A stretch of DNA of 5,303 bases from NCBI GenBank assembly GCA_913009475.1, contig CAJVYJ010000140.1, positions 1 to 5,303 on the forward strand. The letters run 5' to 3'. Source of the DNA: an uncultured Actinomycetes bacterium. GTDB taxonomy: Bacteria > Actinomycetota > Aquicultoria > CAJVYJ01. Under the pieces are notes generated by a model, which saw only the letters and a list, made by a program, of their open reading frames with translations, was not told where the DNA came from and made no database searches. Position numbers and translations under genes: made by a program. This document shows, piece by piece, positions 5,267 to 5,303 of this stretch; positions within the stretch are counted from its first letter, which is position 1, and each line of letters starts with the position of its first letter.

Positions 5267-5303
5267 AGATCGGAAGAGCACACGTCTGAACTCCAGTCAC
5301 ACC
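5267..5303. other. Illumina TruSeq adapter (contamination)
   Basis: The stretch starts AGATCGGAAGAGC and continues through the standard index-adapter stem to CCAGTCAC at 5300, then three further bases (ACC). It is the reverse complement of 42-75. The first two bases past the stem agree with the index at the left end and the third does not. Genuine DNA ends at about 5266. Confidence 0.98.

Noticed and set aside
40..5302. Perfect terminal inverted repeat at the two ends, as in a transposon
   Set aside because: Both copies are Illumina adapter sequence in opposite orientation, not biological DNA.

Overview
The window is a complete short-read assembly contig, not a clean genome slice. Both ends carry Illumina adapter sequence (1-75 and 5267-5303), so genuine DNA runs only from about 76 to 5266. 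All recognisable genes lie on the minus strand. The content suggests an anaerobic, probably uncultivated bacterium from a sediment, subsurface or enrichment metagenome. The biosynthetic proteins resemble Gram-positive (Bacillus/Clostridia-like) and Thermotoga-like versions, and the multihaem protein is of the kind found in anaerobic metal- or sulfur-cycling bacteria. I cannot name the phylum from sequence alone.

Reading in the direction of transcription (right to left): (1) 5266-4497 is the 3' end of a multihaem c-type cytochrome gene with three CxxCH motifs and one CxxxCH motif; its 5' part is cut off by the contig end. (2) 4496-3912 is a non-coding region of about 590 bp. It is dense in overlapping inverted repeats, contains a REP-like pair of hairpins, and has a cluster of CATG words. 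(3) 3911-76 is an aromatic amino acid biosynthesis cluster: hisC (aminotransferase), aroF (type I-beta DAHP synthase with an N-terminal regulatory domain), tyrA (prephenate dehydrogenase with an ACT domain) and the first 123 codons of aroA (EPSP synthase).

The cluster joins the first step of the shikimate pathway (AroF), the sixth (AroA), and the tyrosine branch (TyrA, then transamination by HisC). Both AroF and TyrA carry candidate allosteric domains for end-product control. aroF and tyrA overlap by ATGA, and tyrA and aroA are 30 bp apart, so these three are very likely co-transcribed. hisC is separated by 150 bp, which holds a good sigma-70-type promoter (TTGCCA-N17-TAGAAT). A second candidate promoter, with an extended -10 TGCTATAAT, precedes hisC.

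I see no previously undescribed enzyme system. The parts most worth a second look are the structured intergenic region, the CxxxCH site at the end of the cytochrome, and the adapter artefacts, which create false protein ends (MTGVQTCALPIS at one end, IGRAHV at the other) and a false terminal inverted repeat.
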